A stretch of DNA of 64,000 bases from Planctobacterium marinum (GTDB lineage: Bacteria > Pseudomonadota > Gammaproteobacteria > Enterobacterales > Alteromonadaceae), in contig NZ_AP027272.1 of the NCBI RefSeq assembly GCF_036322805.1, positions 3,844,001 to 3,908,000 on the forward strand, read 5' to 3'. The notes under the pieces are model-generated. The model did not search any database, was not told the origin of the DNA, and saw only the letters and a program-made list of their open reading frames with translations. Below, piece by piece: positions 1 through 10,204 of this stretch; position 1 is the stretch's first letter; each line of letters opens with the position of its first letter. Made by a program: the position numbers and the translations under genes.

Positions 1-867
1 CAGTTGTTCAGCCTGCTCCATACTATCGTTGATACCATTAAGCATGACATACTCTACTGTCACTTTGCCGCGGTTGGCATTGGACTTTTCCAAATAACGC
101 CTTACACCTGCAAGGAACTCTTCAATCGGATACTTTTTATTAACCGGAACTATCTCATCACGCAATTCGTCATTCGGTGCATGTAATGAAATCGCCAAAG
201 CTACGTCGATTTGATCGCCTAACTTGTCTAATGCGGGTACCACACCAGAAGTACTCAGAGTAACGCGTCGTTTGGATAAGCCAAAACCCAAATCATCTAA
301 CATGATTTCCATCGCCGGGACGACATTCTTCAGGTTAAGCAGAGGCTCCCCCATTCCCATCATAACCACATTGGTAACGGGACGCTCATTGGTATCCGGA
401 GACAGACCAATGAACTTGGCAACACGCCACACCTGACCAATGATTTCCGATACCGTCAAGTTGCGATTAAAGCCTTGTTGCGCAGTAGAGCAGAAAGTAC
501 ATTCCAAAGCACAGCCCACCTGGGACGAGACACACAGGGTGGCACGGTCTTCTTCGGGGATCCACACCGACTCTACTTCCTGACCGCCAGCGAGTACCAA
601 AGCGAATTTAATGGTGCCATCGGACGCCTGTTGAAATGTGCTTATCTCTGGAGCGCGGATCTCACAGCGGGCTTCCAGTTTGGCTCTTAAGTTTTTGTTG
701 AGATTAGTCATCTTGGAAAAGTCATCTTCTCCTTGCTGATAAATCCACTTCATTAGCTGATCCGCTCTGAAGGGTTTTTCACCCATATCGGAGAAAAAGT
801 CGCGCAAAGATTGCCTGTTTAAATCCAGCAAGTTTACTTTAGCTTCGCTGACACTTTTCACTGTCAT
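1..867 (-). CDS. rlmN: 23S rRNA / tRNA adenine-C2 methyltransferase RlmN (3' end cut by window)
   Basis: Radical-SAM enzyme that methylates C2 of A2503 in 23S rRNA and, in E. coli, A37 of some tRNAs. Translating the minus strand from the ATG at 867 gives 289 residues that remain open at the window edge, so the C-terminus is missing. The CxxxCxxC iron-sulfur motif is seen as Cys119, Cys123 and Cys126 (CALECTFC). It is followed by family-typical stretches such as [12 protein letters not shown] and RVTLSTSGV. The N-terminal helical region carries the typical [12 protein letters not shown] segment. It lies downstream of ndk on the same strand, as in many gammaproteobacteria, but here a MITE-like element and a terminator separate the two genes. 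Confidence 0.95.
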   Translation of the reverse strand, partial: MTVKSVSEAKVNLLDLNRQSLRDFFSDMGEKPFRADQLMKWIYQQGEDDFSKMTNLNKNLRAKLEARCEIRAPEISTFQQASDGTIKFALVLAGGQEVESVWIPEEDRATLCVSSQVGCALECTFCSTAQQGFNRNLTVSEIIGQVWRVAKFIGLSPDTNERPVTNVVMMGMGEPLLNLKNVVPAMEIMLDDLGFGLSKRRVTLSTSGVVPALDKLGDQIDVALAISLHAPNDELRDEIVPVNKKYPIEEFLAGVRRYLEKSNANRGKVTVEYVMLNGINDSMEQAEQL

Positions 868-940
868 CTAATACACACCTCAACAAAAACCAATGATGCC
901 CTATTCAACAAGCCACATTGTATATATTTCAACCAATTAA

Positions 941-1278
941 TACCAATTCCAATAAACATTTACCCAGCTCAGTGGGAGATGAAAAGCATTTAGACAAGGC
1001 GGATGTTTGCTGGTCTAGTGGGCCTAAATCAAAAACATCCAACACCGTATAAATGCTTTTCAGCCCCATCGAAGACGCACCTCAGAAACATTGTTTATGA
1101 TATTCATCCCTGAATATCACCTGCTTCGCAGGCCAGCTAAAGCTGTTCAAAAGTTTTCCCGAAACTTCTGTCTTTGTTGTGCGAAGTTCACAAGACCACC
1201 AGTATTCTTTCATTCGCACGCCTCGAACTAATGTCTCTGAGGATGCGCTGAGTGTGCAACTGTTTATTGGAATTGGTA
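941..1278. mobile_element. MITE-like non-coding element with 18-bp terminal inverted repeats
   Basis: The left end, TACCAATTCCAATAAACA (941-958), is the exact reverse complement of the right end at 1261-1278. The enclosed 338 bp hold no credible gene; the short frames inside are not supported. A second inverted pair lies inside: GAAAAGCATTTA near 979-990 and TAAATGCTTTTC near 1050. The element fills most of the gap between rlmN and the ndk terminator. No transposase is present, so it would have to be moved in trans. No clear target-site duplication is visible. Short sequences resembling its outer end (ATACCAATT) occur alone near 3093 and 29265, but no second full copy is seen in this window. 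Confidence 0.6.
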
Positions 1279-1292
1279 TAACTATAAGCAAG

Positions 1293-1316
1293 AAAAAGGG
1301 AGCCACAGCTCCCTTT
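1293..1316 (-). terminator. Intrinsic terminator of ndk
   Basis: The stem AAAGGGAGC (1295-1303) pairs with GCTCCCTTT (1308-1316) around a CACA loop. Read on the minus strand, the hairpin is followed by a run of T. It lies just past the ndk stop codon. Confidence 0.8.
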
Positions 1317-1354
1317 CATCATTAACGAACCGCCTTCGGGCAGTTCAAAAGCAA

Positions 1355-1786
1355 TTATCTGGTGCGAGGGCACACTTCTTCGTCAGCGAAGAAATAAGCG
1401 ATTTCACGCGCCGCAGATTCTACAGCGTCAGAGCCGTGAACTGCATTTTCGTCGATAGACTCAGCGTAATCAGAACGCAAAGTACCAGCTAAAGCTTCAG
1501 CAGGGTTAGTAGCACCCATGATTTCACGGTTTTTAGCTACTGCGTTTTCGCCTTCCAAAACCTGGATCATTACCGGACCAGAAGTCATGAAATCTACCAG
1601 AGCAGGGAAGAAAGGACGCTCTTTGTGCTCAGCGTAAAAGCCTTCTGCTTTTTCTTTGCTCAAGTGCAACATTTTTGCTGCAACGATACGCAAGCCTGCA
1701 GATTCAAAACGATTGTAGATAGCACCGATAACATTTTTAGCTACTGCATCGGGCTTAATGATGGAAAAAGTGCGTTCTAGCGCCAT
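1355..1786 (-). CDS. ndk: Nucleoside diphosphate kinase
   Basis: Transfers the gamma-phosphate from ATP to nucleoside diphosphates through a phosphohistidine. The protein is 143 residues, the normal family length, and begins [15 protein letters not shown]. The catalytic histidine sits in the conserved ENAVHGSD segment. An in-frame start 17 codons upstream was rejected because MALERTF aligns with the family N-terminus and has a GGAG ribosome-binding site about 8 bases upstream. A TATAAT -10 element at 1827-1832 suggests its own promoter, separating it from iscS. An intrinsic terminator follows. Confidence 0.97.
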   Translation of the reverse strand: MALERTFSIIKPDAVAKNVIGAIYNRFESAGLRIVAAKMLHLSKEKAEGFYAEHKERPFFPALVDFMTSGPVMIQVLEGENAVAKNREIMGATNPAEALAGTLRSDYAESIDENAVHGSDAVESAAREIAYFFADEEVCPRTR

Positions 1787-1826
1787 TTTACCGCTCCAAT
1801 TATTGGTTAAAATTAAATCGGCGCGG

Positions 1827-1832
1827 ATTATA
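1827..1832 (-). promoter_or_regulatory. Probable -10 box of ndk
   Basis: Read on the minus strand this is a perfect TATAAT, about 40 bases before the ndk start codon. No good -35 box is seen at the normal distance (best candidate TAGGAA), so the promoter call is tentative. Confidence 0.45.
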
Positions 1833-1930
1833 TGCAATTGTGCGCCGCATTCCTATCTTTGTGAGGTAATTTTTAAGAAAAATTCATGTTTTTGGGTGTA
1901 AAAAACACTCAACAGGTACTTGTTAGCCCG

Positions 1931-3088
1931 TTAGCTGGCTATGTCTCGCAATTTAGGTACAGCAAAAAACAGATTGTCTAACGCCAGATCAACGTCTGCT
2001 TCGGTTGTATAACGACCGAATGAGAAACGAATTGAAGCATGAGCGAGCTGTGGTTCAACTCCCATTGCAGTTAAGACATAAGAAGGCTCCATGCTGGCGG
2101 AAGTGCAAGCTGAACCAGAAGACACCGCGATATCTTTTAAGGCCATCAGCAGCGATTCACCGTCCAGGTGCTCAAAACTGACATTCACAATACCGGGCAC
2201 GGACTGGGATTGCTCACCATTGATGATCACATCAGATAAATCTGCCAGGCCTTCAAGGAACTGAGCTTTTAAGGCCTGTATTTTTTGCTGTTCTTGCTGC
2301 ATGCAATCGCTAGCAATGGCGAACGCTTTACCCATGCCGACGATCTGATGAGTGGCTAATGTGCCTGAACGCATGCCTCGCTCATGACGACCGCCGTGAA
2401 TTTGTTCCATTACATGGACTTTTGGCTTGCGCCTTACGTACAGTGCACCAATGCCCTTGGGACCATAGATTTTATGGCCAGAAAAAGACATTAAATCCAC
2501 AGGTAACTCAGTCAGATCAATGGCGATTTTGCCGGCACTTTGGGCCGCGTCCACATGCAACAAAACGCCTGCTTCGCGGCATAAGGTTCCAATAGAAGGT
2601 AAGTCCTGAATCACACCGGTTTCGTTATTAACGTGCATTACACTAAGCAGTAGCGTGTCGTCTCGAAAGGCACTCTTAATTTGCTGTAAATCTAGCAAAC
2701 CATTTTTCTGAGGTACTAAATAGGTTACTTCATAGCCATCACTTTCCAGTGCCAGGCAGGTATCCAATACGGCTTTATGCTCAGTGGCAATAGTAATGAT
2801 GTGCTTGCCTTTTTTGTGATAATGGTCTGCGACCCCTTTGATAGCCAGATTGTTAGATTCAGTGGCGCCAGAAGTAAATACGATTTCGCGGGGATCAGCA
2901 TTAACCAGATTCGCCACTTGCTCTCGTGCTGCTTCAACAGCCTCTTCAGCCTGCCAACCAAAACGATGAGAACGTGAAGCGGGATTACCAAATACGCCAT
3001 CTCTGGTGAGGTGTTGAAACATAACCTCAGCAACGCGTTCGTCAACTGGGGTAGTGGACGCGTAATCCAGATAAACAGGGGGATTCAT
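1931..3088 (-). CDS. iscS: Cysteine desulfurase IscS, short form without the C-terminal tail
   Basis: PLP enzyme that takes sulfur from cysteine for iron-sulfur cluster assembly and tRNA thiolation. The 385-residue protein matches IscS throughout: [10 protein letters not shown] at the N-terminus, PLP lysine Lys206 in [12 protein letters not shown], and active-site Cys328 in [10 protein letters not shown], the same numbering as E. coli. It ends at VPKLRDIAS, whereas E. coli IscS has 404 residues, so about 19 residues of the tail that helps dock IscU are missing. It follows iscR by 11 bp. No iscU, iscA, hscBA or fdx follows; the next gene is ndk with its own -10 box. The catalytic core is intact, so it is probably active. 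Confidence 0.93.
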   Translation of the reverse strand: MNPPVYLDYASTTPVDERVAEVMFQHLTRDGVFGNPASRSHRFGWQAEEAVEAAREQVANLVNADPREIVFTSGATESNNLAIKGVADHYHKKGKHIITIATEHKAVLDTCLALESDGYEVTYLVPQKNGLLDLQQIKSAFRDDTLLLSVMHVNNETGVIQDLPSIGTLCREAGVLLHVDAAQSAGKIAIDLTELPVDLMSFSGHKIYGPKGIGALYVRRKPKVHVMEQIHGGRHERGMRSGTLATHQIVGMGKAFAIASDCMQQEQQKIQALKAQFLEGLADLSDVIINGEQSQSVPGIVNVSFEHLDGESLLMALKDIAVSSGSACTSASMEPSYVLTAMGVEPQLAHASIRFSFGRYTTEADVDLALDNLFFAVPKLRDIAS

Positions 3089-3099
3089 AACGATACCAA

Positions 3100-3585
3100 T
3101 TACAATTGCAAACTAATTTCTATTTTATCACTGTTGCTGCGTTTAGACTTATCAGCATCCTGGCGTTTGGCGACAGAACGAACTGATGCGTTAGTGACTA
3201 ACTCGCCCAGTGTGATGCCATCTAAAAATACCTCGATGCGCTCACTTAAGTCCTGCCATAAATTATGGGTCAAACAACGGTTTCCGTTTTGACAATCAGA
3301 CTGCCCCTGACAACGGGTGGCGTCAACGGTTTCATCAACCGCTTTAATTACTTCACCTACCGCAATATCTTGAGGGTCACGTCCAAGCAAATAACCACCA
3401 CCCGGACCGCGGATACTGGTCACCAGCTTTTCCCGGCGCAGCCTGGAAAACAATTGCTCGAGGTAAGAAAGTGAGATCTCCTGTCGCTCAGAAATATCGG
3501 CCAGTGGTACTGGTCCTTTTTCCGAATGCAAAGCCACGTCCAGCATAGCTGTCACTGCATAGCGGCCTTTCGATGTTAACTTCAT
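3100..3585 (-). CDS. iscR: Iron-sulfur cluster regulator IscR (Rrf2 family)
   Basis: Transcriptional regulator of Fe-S biogenesis that senses cluster status by binding [2Fe-2S]. The 161-residue protein starts [15 protein letters not shown]; a longer in-frame start at 3666 is rejected because it would overlap the operator. The winged-helix segment with [13 protein letters not shown] is present. The cluster ligands Cys92, Cys98, Cys104 and His107 are at the same positions as in E. coli. It is the first gene of a two-gene unit with iscS and is preceded by a type 1-like IscR site, consistent with autorepression. Confidence 0.96.
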   Translation of the reverse strand: MKLTSKGRYAVTAMLDVALHSEKGPVPLADISERQEISLSYLEQLFSRLRREKLVTSIRGPGGGYLLGRDPQDIAVGEVIKAVDETVDATRCQGQSDCQNGNRCLTHNLWQDLSERIEVFLDGITLGELVTNASVRSVAKRQDADKSKRSNSDKIEISLQL

Positions 3586-3645
3586 AGGGGATTCCCGACT
3601 AAAACTGCTGCGATAGTCACATAGCTGACAAACGCAGTCAAGATA

Positions 3646-3670
3646 ATACCCGAGTATTTTACTCAAGTAT
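3646..3670 (-). promoter_or_regulatory. Type 1-like IscR binding site upstream of iscR
   Basis: On the minus strand the 25 bp read as ATACTTGAGTA, then AAA, then TACTCGGGTAT, an imperfect dyad. This fits the known type 1 IscR consensus (ATASYYGACTRWWWYAGTCRRSTAT) at all but two positions, C9 to G and G17 to C, which are symmetric changes. It lies 60-85 bp before the iscR start and 10 bp from the cysE stop codon. Confidence 0.75.
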
Positions 3671-3680
3671 TATCGTTTTA

Positions 3681-4448
3681 CTAGATTTTGGGATCGAAAT
3701 CATCATTCAGGAAATCTGGAAGATTCAACTCAGGGAATTTCTTGTCACAGACATTGCCCCCCATTTTATTGATCTCACCACACATGTCTTCCACCTTACT
3801 GTCTACCAGGTGCAGATGTTCCAGCATCAGGCCAATGGCATTCGCCACCGGATCGGGATTATCAGGCGATACAGCATAAGCATCAAAGCCATATTTTTTG
3901 GCGATTTTGTCTCGTTGCGACTGAGCATTGCCATTCGCTTTAGACACTACGCGTCCCGGAATACCCAAAACGGTAGTCTCTTTGGGCACATCTTTAATCA
4001 CCACTGAGTTAGAGCCAACCTTGGCATTTTCATTAATGGTTATCGGTCCCAATACCTTGGCCCCGGCGCCAACTACCACGCCATCTTTTAAGGTGGGATG
4101 GCGCTTGCCAACATTCCAACTGGTTCCGCCTAACGTAACACCATGGTAAAGGGTAACATCATCGCCAATTTCGGCGGTTTCTCCGATCACCACGCCCATG
4201 CCATGGTCAATGAAAAAGCGTTTACCGATAGTCGCCCCCGGATGAATTTCGATCCCCGTTAACCATCGCGCAAAAGTAGAAATAAAACGGGCCAACCACA
4301 ACCAGTTTTTGCGCCATAAACGATGGCTGGCACGATGCAACCAGATAGCATGTAGTCCAGGATAGTTAGTTAACACATCGAAATTATTGCGCGCCGCCGG
4401 ATCACGGTGATACACGCTGGCAATGTCTTCTTTGATTCCAGCAAACAT
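3681..4448 (-). CDS. cysE: Serine O-acetyltransferase
   Basis: Acetylates serine with acetyl-CoA to O-acetylserine, the first step of cysteine synthesis. The 255-residue protein has the N-terminal helical region followed by a left-handed beta-helix of hexapeptide repeats ([37 protein letters not shown]). The conserved [18 protein letters not shown] and the LGIPGRVV end of the helix are present. It starts 5 bp after the trmJ stop, so the two are probably co-transcribed. Its position just upstream of iscR-iscS links cysteine supply to sulfur mobilisation. Confidence 0.95.
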   Translation of the reverse strand: MFAGIKEDIASVYHRDPAARNNFDVLTNYPGLHAIWLHRASHRLWRKNWLWLARFISTFARWLTGIEIHPGATIGKRFFIDHGMGVVIGETAEIGDDVTLYHGVTLGGTSWNVGKRHPTLKDGVVVGAGAKVLGPITINENAKVGSNSVVIKDVPKETTVLGIPGRVVSKANGNAQSQRDKIAKKYGFDAYAVSPDNPDPVANAIGLMLEHLHLVDSKVEDMCGEINKMGGNVCDKKFPELNLPDFLNDDFDPKI

Positions 4449-4453
4449 AACGA

Positions 4454-5185
4454 TTACTTAACCGATTTATCTATGGAAGTAAGGATCCCTCTGAGAATAT
4501 TCAATTCCTGGCTCTCCACTCTGGCGCGATTAAACATTCTGCGCAACTTCATCATGACTTGGCCAGGATGTTGGGGAATAATAAAACCCGTGCCAGACAG
4601 AGTCTTTTCCAGGTGCACGTAGAAGCGTTCCAGGTCTTCCGTCAGTGGATATTCCTCTGAGGTGGGCTGTTGCGCACTTTCCTCGTTAAGTTCTCCGCTT
4701 TTCTCCAACCCAGCCATGCGTACTTCATAACATATAGTTTGTACGGCAGCCGCCAGGTTCAAAGAGCTGTATTCTGGATTGGCAGGGATAAATACATGGT
4801 ATTGGCACTGTTGCAGCTCTTCATTACTGAGACCGTTATTCTCCCGTCCAAACACAATCGCAACAGGATAATTTGCCGACTCTGCAACGGTTTTCCGTCC
4901 GCACTCACGAGGATTTAACATAGGCCAACTATGGGTGCGCGAACGAGCACTTGTCCCGACAACCAATCCGCAATCTGCGATAGCTTCAGACAGAGTAGAT
5001 ACCGTCTTCGCGTTGGCAAGGACATCACCTGCACCTGCTGCCAGCGCACTGGCCTGTCCATCAGGAGCACTTACAGGATCAACCAAATACAAATCATTCA
5101 ACCCCATGGTTTTCATGGCTCTTGCGGTAGAACCGATGTTGCCAGTGTGGGAGGTGTTAACAAGAACAATTCGGATATTATTCAA
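4454..5185 (-). CDS. trmJ: tRNA (cytidine/uridine-32-2'-O)-methyltransferase TrmJ
   Basis: SPOUT-family enzyme that 2'-O-methylates position 32 of certain tRNAs. The 243-residue protein begins [20 protein letters not shown], closely resembling E. coli TrmJ, and carries the knot motifs [14 protein letters not shown] and [16 protein letters not shown]. The start used is TTG at 5185, because the family N-terminus begins there and no ATG is available. In E. coli trmJ also lies beside the isc genes and opposite suhB; here cysE is inserted between trmJ and iscR. Confidence 0.95.
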   Translation of the reverse strand: MNNIRIVLVNTSHTGNIGSTARAMKTMGLNDLYLVDPVSAPDGQASALAAGAGDVLANAKTVSTLSEAIADCGLVVGTSARSRTHSWPMLNPRECGRKTVAESANYPVAIVFGRENNGLSNEELQQCQYHVFIPANPEYSSLNLAAAVQTICYEVRMAGLEKSGELNEESAQQPTSEEYPLTEDLERFYVHLEKTLSGTGFIIPQHPGQVMMKLRRMFNRARVESQELNILRGILTSIDKSVK

Positions 5186-5366
5186 AGCAAAACTCTAATC
5201 TCAATTACAAAGTGCGTGATAATAGCATAAGCAAATAATGAAAAATTGTGTTTATTTTAGGCAATTTTTCTGTTAGATTCCGCGCCGAAATACGCACTGC
5301 CACAAAATATTGGTGCGTTATGCTCTTTCCACAATCCAGATGGCTTTTTAATTACAGGATATCGCT

Positions 5367-6140
5367 ATGCATCCCATGTTGAATATCGCGGTACGCGCTG
5401 CTCGTACTGCTGGTAACATTATCGCTCGAAACTTTGAATCTCGGGACAATTTAGAAATTGAGAGCAAGGGAGCCAATGACTTTGTCACAAAGATAGATAA
5501 AGAAGCAGAACAAGCCATCATCTCCAAAATCAAACAATCTTATCCCGATCACACCTTTGTGGGTGAAGAAAGCGGCCTGACCGAAGGCAATGAAGACTTT
5601 AAATGGATCATCGATCCACTGGATGGCACCACTAACTTTGTTCAGGGCATTCCTCACTTTTGTGTTTCCATTGCACTGCAATACAAAGGTAAATTAGATC
5701 AAGCCGTAGTATTTGACCCGCTACGTGGCGAGCTATTTACTGCCAGTCGTGGGAATGGCGCCCAGTTAAACGGTTTTCGTATTCGCGTTGGTCACCGCAA
5801 GGAGCTGGACGGTACGGTACTCGCTACTGCCTTTCCTTTTAAAAATAAAGAATTACTAGGCGAATCTCTGGAAAGATTCAGTAAAGTGTTTGCAGAAGCC
5901 GGCGATGTGCGCCGCTCTGGCTCAGCAGCGTTGGATATGGCTTATGTTGCTGCGGGTCGTTACGATGGCTATTGGGAACAAGGCATCAAGCCTTGGGATA
6001 TCGCAGCTGGTGAATTGCTGGTACGTGAATCCGGTGGTTTGGTTTCTGATTTCGGTGGTGGCCATCAGTACTTCAAGAACGAGCAAGTGGTTGCCGGCAA
6101 CCCTAAAATCGTGCAAGGAATTGTGAAGCACCTCAAATAG
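5367..6140 (+). CDS. suhB: Inositol-1-monophosphatase SuhB
   Basis: Mg2+-dependent phosphatase of the IMPase family; in E. coli it also acts in rRNA transcription antitermination with NusA. The 257-residue protein starts MHPMLNIAVRAARTAG. The metal-binding motifs are all present: GEES, WIIDPLDGTTNF and WDIAAGELLVRESGG. It is divergent from trmJ across about 180 bp and is followed by a strong terminator, so it is a single-gene unit. Confidence 0.96.
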   Translation: MHPMLNIAVRAARTAGNIIARNFESRDNLEIESKGANDFVTKIDKEAEQAIISKIKQSYPDHTFVGEESGLTEGNEDFKWIIDPLDGTTNFVQGIPHFCVSIALQYKGKLDQAVVFDPLRGELFTASRGNGAQLNGFRIRVGHRKELDGTVLATAFPFKNKELLGESLERFSKVFAEAGDVRRSGSAALDMAYVAAGRYDGYWEQGIKPWDIAAGELLVRESGGLVSDFGGGHQYFKNEQVVAGNPKIVQGIVKHLK

Positions 6141-6155
6141 AGTGCACCATTATCG

Positions 6156-6186
6156 AAAAGGGCAGCCAATGGCTGCCCTTTTTTTT
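6156..6186. terminator. Bidirectional intrinsic terminator after suhB
   Basis: AAAAGGGCAGCC (6156-6167) pairs with GGCTGCCCTTTT (6171-6182) around an AAT loop. T tracts follow on both strands, so it can serve suhB and the convergent gene that ends at 6197. Confidence 0.9.
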
Positions 6187-6196
6187 CAAGCAAAAA

Positions 6197-7150
6197 TCAA
6201 TTCTTCTGCTTTAAACGCATACGCAATTGTTGCTGCTGACTTTCGGGAAGTTCTTTCAAGATATTCTCAAATGCCACCGAGTTATTGGCTTTTACGAATG
6301 CCGGCACCAGATTCAACGCTTGCCAGTAGTCTCTCCTGTCCTTCAACGCCTCTGCGATCAAAATAGAAACCGAGGTATCTTTGGCAAAATGCTGAGCCAG
6401 TAAGTTAAAGCTCTTAGAGCGTAGCTTGCGATTATTTGCTGCGTTTTTTAGTAAGGTTACCTGCTCCGGTTCAGAAAAGTATTCCGGGATCTGCTCAAGA
6501 AAAGCCAAGGTATGTTCAGAAGCCGTTTGCTGCAATAGGAAATTGGCGACTTCTACATCGCCCAGCATGCTTGCCATGTGCGCCAACATGGCGCTGTAGT
6601 CCCGGTTGCGCAACTCTTCTGAGTCTTGCAGCTGCTCAACACTCCAGTCTTTAAAGCCGGTTTGCAGGTATAGCGGCAAACGATTGAAAAAAGTTTTAAA
6701 TACTGCCTGGCCTTTGTGACCAGTAAAACCAGCTAAGTCCGCAGCTGTAAATTCGTTGGCCTGCCACTTTTCGTAGACTTCATCGGCAACGGCACGCGAC
6801 TGAATCGCCAGAAAGGTGGCTTTAGCTTCGGCACTAATATTCGCCACAGTTTTTGCTTCACCCGCGTCCTTTAATACCACCAGCACGGCGTCTGAGCGAC
6901 GCCACTTGTTGAGTTGATGCAACTGTTTTGCAGTAAAGTCTTTTTGCCATTTCAGCACTTCAATAAATTGGCTCACCAACATAATATCTTTTGGGGATTT
7001 AGGTCTGTCCGGTAGATTATCGTTGTCTCTTGGCTCACTTTTAAGTGCATAAGAAAGCGCCAGCCAATCCTGTTCTGAAATCTCTACACTGTGAGTATTC
7101 ACAGATACAAACAATGCAATGGTAATCAATAATTTATTGAGAAACTTCAT
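6197..7150 (-). CDS. Secreted hypothetical protein, helical
   Basis: A 317-residue protein with a clear signal peptide (MKFLNKLLITIALFVSVNTHS, cleavage near residue 21). The mature part is charged and predicted mostly helical, with Leu/Ala-rich segments resembling HEAT or TPR-like helical repeats (for example RDYSAMLAHMASMLGDVEVA). It has no cysteines and no catalytic motif that I recognise. It is monocistronic, with a terminator on each side. It is likely periplasmic, and I cannot name a family. Confidence 0.75.
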   Translation of the reverse strand: MKFLNKLLITIALFVSVNTHSVEISEQDWLALSYALKSEPRDNDNLPDRPKSPKDIMLVSQFIEVLKWQKDFTAKQLHQLNKWRRSDAVLVVLKDAGEAKTVANISAEAKATFLAIQSRAVADEVYEKWQANEFTAADLAGFTGHKGQAVFKTFFNRLPLYLQTGFKDWSVEQLQDSEELRNRDYSAMLAHMASMLGDVEVANFLLQQTASEHTLAFLEQIPEYFSEPEQVTLLKNAANNRKLRSKSFNLLAQHFAKDTSVSILIAEALKDRRDYWQALNLVPAFVKANNSVAFENILKELPESQQQQLRMRLKQKN

Positions 7151-7304
7151 ATACCTACCTGTATTTGCGTAGCTAATTCACGTCGCTCTGACGTACTTCG
7201 AATAATCGACAGAATAACAACATTTGACAATTTATTAACCACAAATGTAGGAAGTTAGCTCATATTTTTTACTTTGATGGGAACTTAACCTTTTATGCAG
7301 ACAT

Positions 7305-7333
7305 AAAAAAACCGGGCAGAGCCCGGTTTTTTA
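7305..7333. terminator. Intrinsic terminator after secF
   Basis: AAAACCGGGC (7308-7317) pairs with GCCCGGTTTT (7321-7330) around AGA, with A and T tracts on both sides. It ends the queA-tgt-yajC-secD-secF block on the minus strand. Confidence 0.9.
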
Positions 7334-7345
7334 TTTAGCTATTAT

Positions 7346-8287
7346 CTAGTTAAAAGGCGTAGATTCCAGCTCTTCACCTTCTTTTTCAACTTCCGCCGGA
7401 ATGAGATCTTCTTTGCTGATCCCTAGCATCAGAGCTACCAGACTCGCTACATAGATGGAGGAGTAGGTACCGATGAAAACACCAAACAGCAAAGCCGTAG
7501 CAAATCCGTGGATAAGTGCCCCACCAACAAAGAACAAGGCCAACAATACGAAGATAGTAGTCATTGACGTGATGATGGTCCGGTTCAGTGTCTGAGTCAG
7601 GGAGATATTGATAATCTCTTCCGGCCCACCTTTACGAACTTTACGGAAATTCTCTCTGATGCGATCTGAGACCACAATGGTGTCGTTAAGGGAATAACCG
7701 ATCACTGCCAGAACAGCAGCCAGTACCGTCAGGTCGAACTCTAATTGCAAGAATGAGAATAAGCCCAAGGTTAACAATACATCGTGAGCCAATGCCACAA
7801 CCGAACCCAGTGCAAAACGCCACTCAAAGCGCATGGCTACGTACACCAAGATACACAACAACGCCACCAGCATGGCAAGTCCACCCTGCTCTGTCAGTTC
7901 TTCACCTACAGAAGGGCCAACGAACTCAACTCGACGGATATTACTGGTTTCCAGATTCAGTGCATCCATTACCTGGTTACTCAACTCAGACGCTTTAACA
8001 TTGTCTCTTGGTGCAAGACGAATGAGTACTTCTGAGCTACTACCAAAGTTTTGTACTACTGCATCAGGAAAACCTGAAGCTTGCAGTTGCTCACGAATTT
8101 GCGGCAAATTTGCTTCCTGATCATAGCCAACTTCTACCAAGGTTCCCCCGGTAAAATCCAGGCCCCAATTCAATGAGTTAGTGGCCAGACTAGCTATTGA
8201 GGCGAGCATTAAAACCGCCGAAAATATCATTGCTGGTACTCGCAATGACATAAAAGAAACGGTTTCTTTTAGTTTCAATAATTGCAT
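7346..8287 (-). CDS. secF: Protein translocase subunit SecF
   Basis: Inner-membrane partner of SecD that uses the proton motive force to help complete SecYEG export. The 313-residue protein has an N-terminal TM segment, the P1-like periplasmic part starting NWGLDFTGGTLVEV, and the conserved VIGYSLNDTIVVSDRIREN segment of the TM bundle. The C-terminus is acidic (VEKEGEELESTPFN). It starts 9 bp after the secD stop, in the usual yajC-secD-secF order. Confidence 0.97.
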   Translation of the reverse strand: MQLLKLKETVSFMSLRVPAMIFSAVLMLASIASLATNSLNWGLDFTGGTLVEVGYDQEANLPQIREQLQASGFPDAVVQNFGSSSEVLIRLAPRDNVKASELSNQVMDALNLETSNIRRVEFVGPSVGEELTEQGGLAMLVALLCILVYVAMRFEWRFALGSVVALAHDVLLTLGLFSFLQLEFDLTVLAAVLAVIGYSLNDTIVVSDRIRENFRKVRKGGPEEIINISLTQTLNRTIITSMTTIFVLLALFFVGGALIHGFATALLFGVFIGTYSSIYVASLVALMLGISKEDLIPAEVEKEGEELESTPFN

Positions 8288-8296
8288 TGCAGTTCC

Positions 8297-10162
8297 TTAA
8301 ATTGACAATTTCGTTAAACGTTTACCACCCCAGACACTATTTACAATAGCGCGGGTCAGGATGATAGCCGTAAACATTGAAGTGATAATGCCCACCATTA
8401 AGGTAACCGAGAAGCCTTTTATTGGTCCGGTACCAACAGCAAACAAAATCAGTGCTGCAATCAAGGTGGTAATGTTGGCATCCAAAATGGTCGAGAATGC
8501 GCTGTCATATCCGTGGTGTATGGACTGCTGGGGACTGCGACCATCTCGCAACTCTTCCCGAATACGCTCGAAAATCAGTACGTTGGCATCTACCGCCATA
8601 CCCACTGTTAATACAATACCCGCCATACCCGGCAAGGTCAGCGTTGCGCCGGGGATCAGAGACATAACACCAATAATCAACACCAGGTTAGCGGCCAAAG
8701 CAACATTGGCCACCACACCGAAGCCCTTGTAGTAAATCAACATAAAAGCCAGCACCAGCACAAAGCCCAACACGATAGCATCTGTACCTTGACTGATATT
8801 TTGCTGACCCAAGCTAGGTCCAACTGTACGCTCTTCTACGATTTGAATAGGCGCTATTAAGGCACCTGCGCGTAGCAATAATGCGAGGTTGCGGGCTTCA
8901 CCAGGTGAGTCCAGTCCGGTAATACGGAAACTGCTGCCAAGCACCGCCTGAATTGTAGCAACACTGATCACACGCTCTTTTTTCTCAAATTTCAGCTTGC
9001 CTTCTTTTGTGCGCTCGCGAGTAGGTTCGTATTCAATGAATACGGTAGCCATGGGTTTACCTACATTGTCACGAGTTCCCCTGGTCATTTTGCTGCCACC
9101 TTCAGAATCAAGACCAATGCTAACTTGCGGACGGCCATATTCGTCAACGCCGGAATTGGCATCAACAATATGATTTCCGGTGAGCATAACGCGCTTTTTA
9201 AGTAACACTGGAGTGCCGTTCTCATCTTCGATGAGTTGTGAACCCGCTGGCACACGACCAGATAAGGCACTGCTAAGATCGTTGTCTTGGTCCACCATGC
9301 GCAATTCGATAGTTGCCGTTGCGTTTAGGATTTGTTTTGCTCTTGCGGTATCCTGGATACCTGGCAATTGCACAACAATGCGGTCAGGGCCTTGACGCTG
9401 GATTACAGGCTCTGCCACACCCAACTGGTTAACCCGGTTGCGCATAATAGTGATGTTTTGCTTAATGGCGTAATCTTTGGTCTCAGCCAAAGTTTGCTCG
9501 GACATTTGCGCCACTAAGGTAAGATCATCCTTGTCTACGTATTGCCAATCGCCGCGATTGTTGCGCAAGAAGAATTTAGCCTGATCTTTCGTTTCCTCAT
9601 CGCGAAATTGAATCTCAACCACATTGCCTTCTTTTACCACCCGACGATAGCGAATTTTTTCTTCTCGCAACGCAGTCCGAAAATCAGACACAGTATCTTC
9701 TAGTTTAGAATTGAGCGCTGTATCCATATCCACTTCCATCAGGAAGTAAACACCACCGCGCAAGTCCAGCCCCAGTTTCATGGGTGATGCGCCCAAAGAC
9801 TTCAACCAATCTGGTGTTGCTGGTGCCAGGTTAATGGCCGCGATGTAATCATCGCTAAGCGCAATATCTAATGCTTCCTGCGCTTTAAGCTGGGTATCGT
9901 TATCCGCTAAACGCACAAGTATTTTCTGATCTTCTAAGGCGACACTTTTGGCGACGATATTTCGCTCTTTAAGTATTTCCTGAACGCGGTCTAATAATGC
10001 CGCATCAATAGGTGCTGTGCGCTCAGCAGATATTTGTACGGCCGGATCTTCACCGTAAAGATTCGGTGAGGCGTACAGCGCAAAAAACGCCACAACGAGG
10101 AAAACCAGTATGGCTTTCCACATAGGCGTATGGTTTAAAATGGCAGTTCTATTGTTGTTCAT
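8297..10162 (-). CDS. secD: Protein translocase subunit SecD
   Basis: Multi-pass inner-membrane translocase subunit with a large periplasmic P1 domain. The 621-residue length is normal. Diagnostic motifs include [16 protein letters not shown] after TM1, [21 protein letters not shown] in P1, and [19 protein letters not shown] in the TM bundle. It lies between yajC and secF on the minus strand. Confidence 0.97.
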   Translation of the reverse strand: MNNNRTAILNHTPMWKAILVFLVVAFFALYASPNLYGEDPAVQISAERTAPIDAALLDRVQEILKERNIVAKSVALEDQKILVRLADNDTQLKAQEALDIALSDDYIAAINLAPATPDWLKSLGASPMKLGLDLRGGVYFLMEVDMDTALNSKLEDTVSDFRTALREEKIRYRRVVKEGNVVEIQFRDEETKDQAKFFLRNNRGDWQYVDKDDLTLVAQMSEQTLAETKDYAIKQNITIMRNRVNQLGVAEPVIQRQGPDRIVVQLPGIQDTARAKQILNATATIELRMVDQDNDLSSALSGRVPAGSQLIEDENGTPVLLKKRVMLTGNHIVDANSGVDEYGRPQVSIGLDSEGGSKMTRGTRDNVGKPMATVFIEYEPTRERTKEGKLKFEKKERVISVATIQAVLGSSFRITGLDSPGEARNLALLLRAGALIAPIQIVEERTVGPSLGQQNISQGTDAIVLGFVLVLAFMLIYYKGFGVVANVALAANLVLIIGVMSLIPGATLTLPGMAGIVLTVGMAVDANVLIFERIREELRDGRSPQQSIHHGYDSAFSTILDANITTLIAALILFAVGTGPIKGFSVTLMVGIITSMFTAIILTRAIVNSVWGGKRLTKLSI

Positions 10163-10204
10163 AATCGGCTTGCGCCCTTTTTTTGGGGTAGCTGAAAAAC
10201 AGGT

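Noticed and set aside
1082-1373. Small open frames within and beside the MITE-like element
   Set aside because: They cross the terminal inverted repeat or the ndk terminator and show no protein-like features.
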